From Brasenia schreberi (taxonomy: Eukaryota > Streptophyta > Magnoliopsida > Nymphaeales > Cabombaceae), in NCBI GenBank assembly GCA_036023115.1, contig JAYKKT010000073.1, positions 14,667,001 to 14,731,000 on the forward strand: a DNA stretch of 64,000 nucleotides, in the 5' to 3' direction. Positions 62,167 to 64,000 of the stretch are shown in pieces. Position numbers and translations under genes: made by a program. Each line of letters starts with the position of its first letter. Within the stretch, counting starts at the first letter, position 1. Below the pieces are notes generated by a model, which did not search any database, was not told where the DNA came from, and worked only from the letters and a program-made list of their open reading frames with translations.

Positions 62167-63307
62167 CGACCACATGGTTTTAACAATTTCTATGAGCAAT
62201 GGCGACCGGAAAAGCATCCACTCCCCATGTCATTATTACACATTTCCAAATATAATGTGGCTTGGTTTTGACAACCTCACCAAACCTGGCCGAGTAAGTC
62301 TCCTAGACAGGTTTGTTAGATCAAGTAGGACTGCAACTAAGTATTACTTGTTTTAGCTATATCGGGTACCTTTTCTGAATAAGGCCCGTAAACAAGCACA
62401 ACAAACTGAATATACTCATGTTTGCGAGCCATGTCAACTTAGTCATCCATCTCAAGCAATGTTATAAAAATAATATCGATATGATACATGTATCATGCAC
62501 ATCGGTACTTGAACCAATACAATTCAGGTATGTGTATTGCAAAATGCCAAACACTGAACTTGGATCAAACGAGCGTGGGATGAGCTGAGCCAAACCGAAA
62601 CTACAATCTTCTTGTTCATCCATCTTGCCTTCTCTAGGGCCAACTTCATCATGGTTCATTATCACTCACAAGAACAGTATCAGGCAAGTATTTCTGATAT
62701 TAAATGCAAAATCTTGCAAGTCACTAATCCTTGACCCACATTCTATGAGTGACCAGCTCTATTCATCACTTCCACTAGAAGCACCCATTGTTATAAAATC
62801 TGAGTTCACCCACAGTGGATCATCTGGCATGTGGACCCATTTGTTCACACACTATCTCGGCCATAGATCTTCCCTTGCCTCATTTGAGATTGATTTATGC
62901 GGGTCAAGTTTGTGTCTTGTTAGAAAATGTGAAAACAAAGCCAACCATACTTTTCGTGTTATTTTATGTAGACACAAGCACCAACACTTGTGTATATATG
63001 TCTGTGTTAGGATTTCTGTACAGTATTGTAAATTGTCAACAGTTCTGCATTTTGGGTTGTATATATATATATATTGTACTTATCATTTCATGTTTTTCTC
63101 CTCAACATGTTAATCCAAATACAACCTGATATATGCATATATCATGTTGCTTTTGGTGGCAACAAAACATGACCCTTTCTCCACAATGCTACACACATAT
63201 ATATTAGCAAGCCGTCTTGGTCAACCGGGTGGGTTAGAAGAAGTAGTGTGCATTGTAAGCCGAACCCGTGCCTCCTTTGCCGCTGTGCTCTCTCCCTGTA
63301 GAGAGTA
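62164..63307. other. 5' flank of the ABCB gene
   Basis: Spacer with no recognised gene. At about 62457 CAATGTTATAAAAATAATAT followed by ATCGATATGATACATG resembles the terminus of the hAT element at 49157-52480. The ORF at 62625-63113 has no similarity I can name. Confidence 0.45.
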
Positions 63308-63806
63308 ATGACTACCAGGAGCGAGATGGGCGGCGGCCGGAGTCTCGACGTCGAAGGGACGACCATGAGTGAGTCTGCAGGAGAGAAGAAGAAAATGAAA
63401 GAAGTTGGCGACGAAGGGAAGAAGAAGGAGAAGGTGCCGTTCCTCAAGCTCTTCGCCTTCGCCGATTTCTGGGATTACGTCCTAATGGCCGTCGGCTCCG
63501 TCGGTGCATGTGTGCACGGCGCATCGGTTCTGGTCTTCTTCATCTTCTTCGGGAAACTTATTAACATCATGGGCGTTGCTTTCCTCTTCTCCTCTTCTGT
63601 TTCTGATGAAGTTGCTAAGGTTGGTATATGTATCTATGGCTCTTTCATGGCATTTGAGCTCTTTCTTTTTTTTTCAATTTTTTTTATTGGTGTATACGAT
63701 TAAGTGGGGGTTGCTGAGATTTGAAGTTCACTGTGGATTTTGTGGGTGCAGTATTCTTTAGATTTCGTTTATTTGAGCATCGCCGTGCTCTTCTCATCCT
63801 GGATCG
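63308..63806 (+). CDS. ABC transporter B family (ABCB2/ABCB10-like), 5' exons only
   Basis: Exon 1 is 63308-63619 and exon 2 is 63752-63806; the gene continues beyond the window. The ATG at 63308 gives an acidic/basic soluble head, then [48 protein letters not shown], the first membrane segment of plant P-glycoproteins. Exon 1 ends DEVAK|GTTGGT and exon 2 begins [23 protein letters not shown], as in ABCB2/ABCB10. A donor G|GTATGC follows. A second in-frame ATG is at 63326. Full-length members are about 1250 residues with two membrane and two ATP-binding domains, none of which but the start is visible. Substrate unknown. Confidence 0.92.
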
Positions 63807-64000
63807 GTATGCATATATGGTCCTCTCTCTCTCTCTCTATCTGTGTGTGTATCTCCGAAGTTGTGAATGGCTAAAAGAATGGCAGTGAAAATTTGGGAGA
63901 AATTCACATTTTCTTATATTTCTGGTATTTTAAGCAGAAAGAAAATGAGATGCAATTATATAACAGAAAAGTATTTTCAGTAATAAACAAGAACTTATGA

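Noticed and set aside
62625..63113. 162-aa ORF upstream of the ABCB gene
   Set aside because: No recognised domain, a low-complexity end over a TA run, and overlapping open frames; likely chance.

Overview
This is nuclear DNA of a flowering plant. All five host genes recognised are plant families or have plant-type architecture: a P-class organellar PPR protein, a FAS1-domain protein, a group III XTH, plant POT1 and an ABCB transporter. Most exons are bounded by GT-AG introns. The spacer is AT-rich and packed with plant-type transposons (Ty1/copia, RTE-clade LINEs, hAT, MULE, tRNA-derived SINE-like pieces). The species cannot be fixed from the sequence; very long, transposon-filled introns suggest a fairly large genome.

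Layout. Positions 1-1300 hold decayed copia sequence. 2166-10591 (minus) is a PPR gene resembling Arabidopsis At5g27270 (EMB976). Six exons are visible, split by a 4.5-kb first intron full of LINE debris; the C-terminal ~170 residues are absent from the window. A 210-bp non-autonomous LINE derivative with perfect target-site duplications lies upstream of it. 12827-18949 (minus) is a FAS1-domain gene cut in two by a copia element with two LTRs (13224-18619). 20-25.5 kb is AT-rich and carries a decayed MULE transposase and an exact 383-bp tandem duplication. 26011-28938 (minus) is a nearly full-length decayed RTE LINE.

29567-33129 (minus) is an apparently intact four-exon XTH gene (350 aa, closest to XTH29/30). 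34.5-41.3 kb holds GGTTC-rich repeats, more LINE pieces and a broken DnaJ-DUF3444 gene (39182-40770, minus). 42316-60316 (plus) is a complete ten-exon POT1 gene (467 aa) spread over 18 kb. Its introns hold a LINE with target-site duplications, a decayed second copy of exon 4, a whole decayed hAT element, a second non-autonomous LINE derivative, and a 3.9-kb LTR element nested in an old LINE. That LTR element carries fragments of two unrelated host genes, an alpha-glucan phosphorylase and an O-fucosyltransferase. From 63308 an ABCB2/ABCB10-like transporter gene begins and runs off the window.

The host genes do not form a pathway or cluster. The common thread is the transposon ecology: one RTE LINE family left full-length, 5'-truncated, internally deleted and SINE-like copies, many with readable target-site duplications, and an LTR element acquired host exons.
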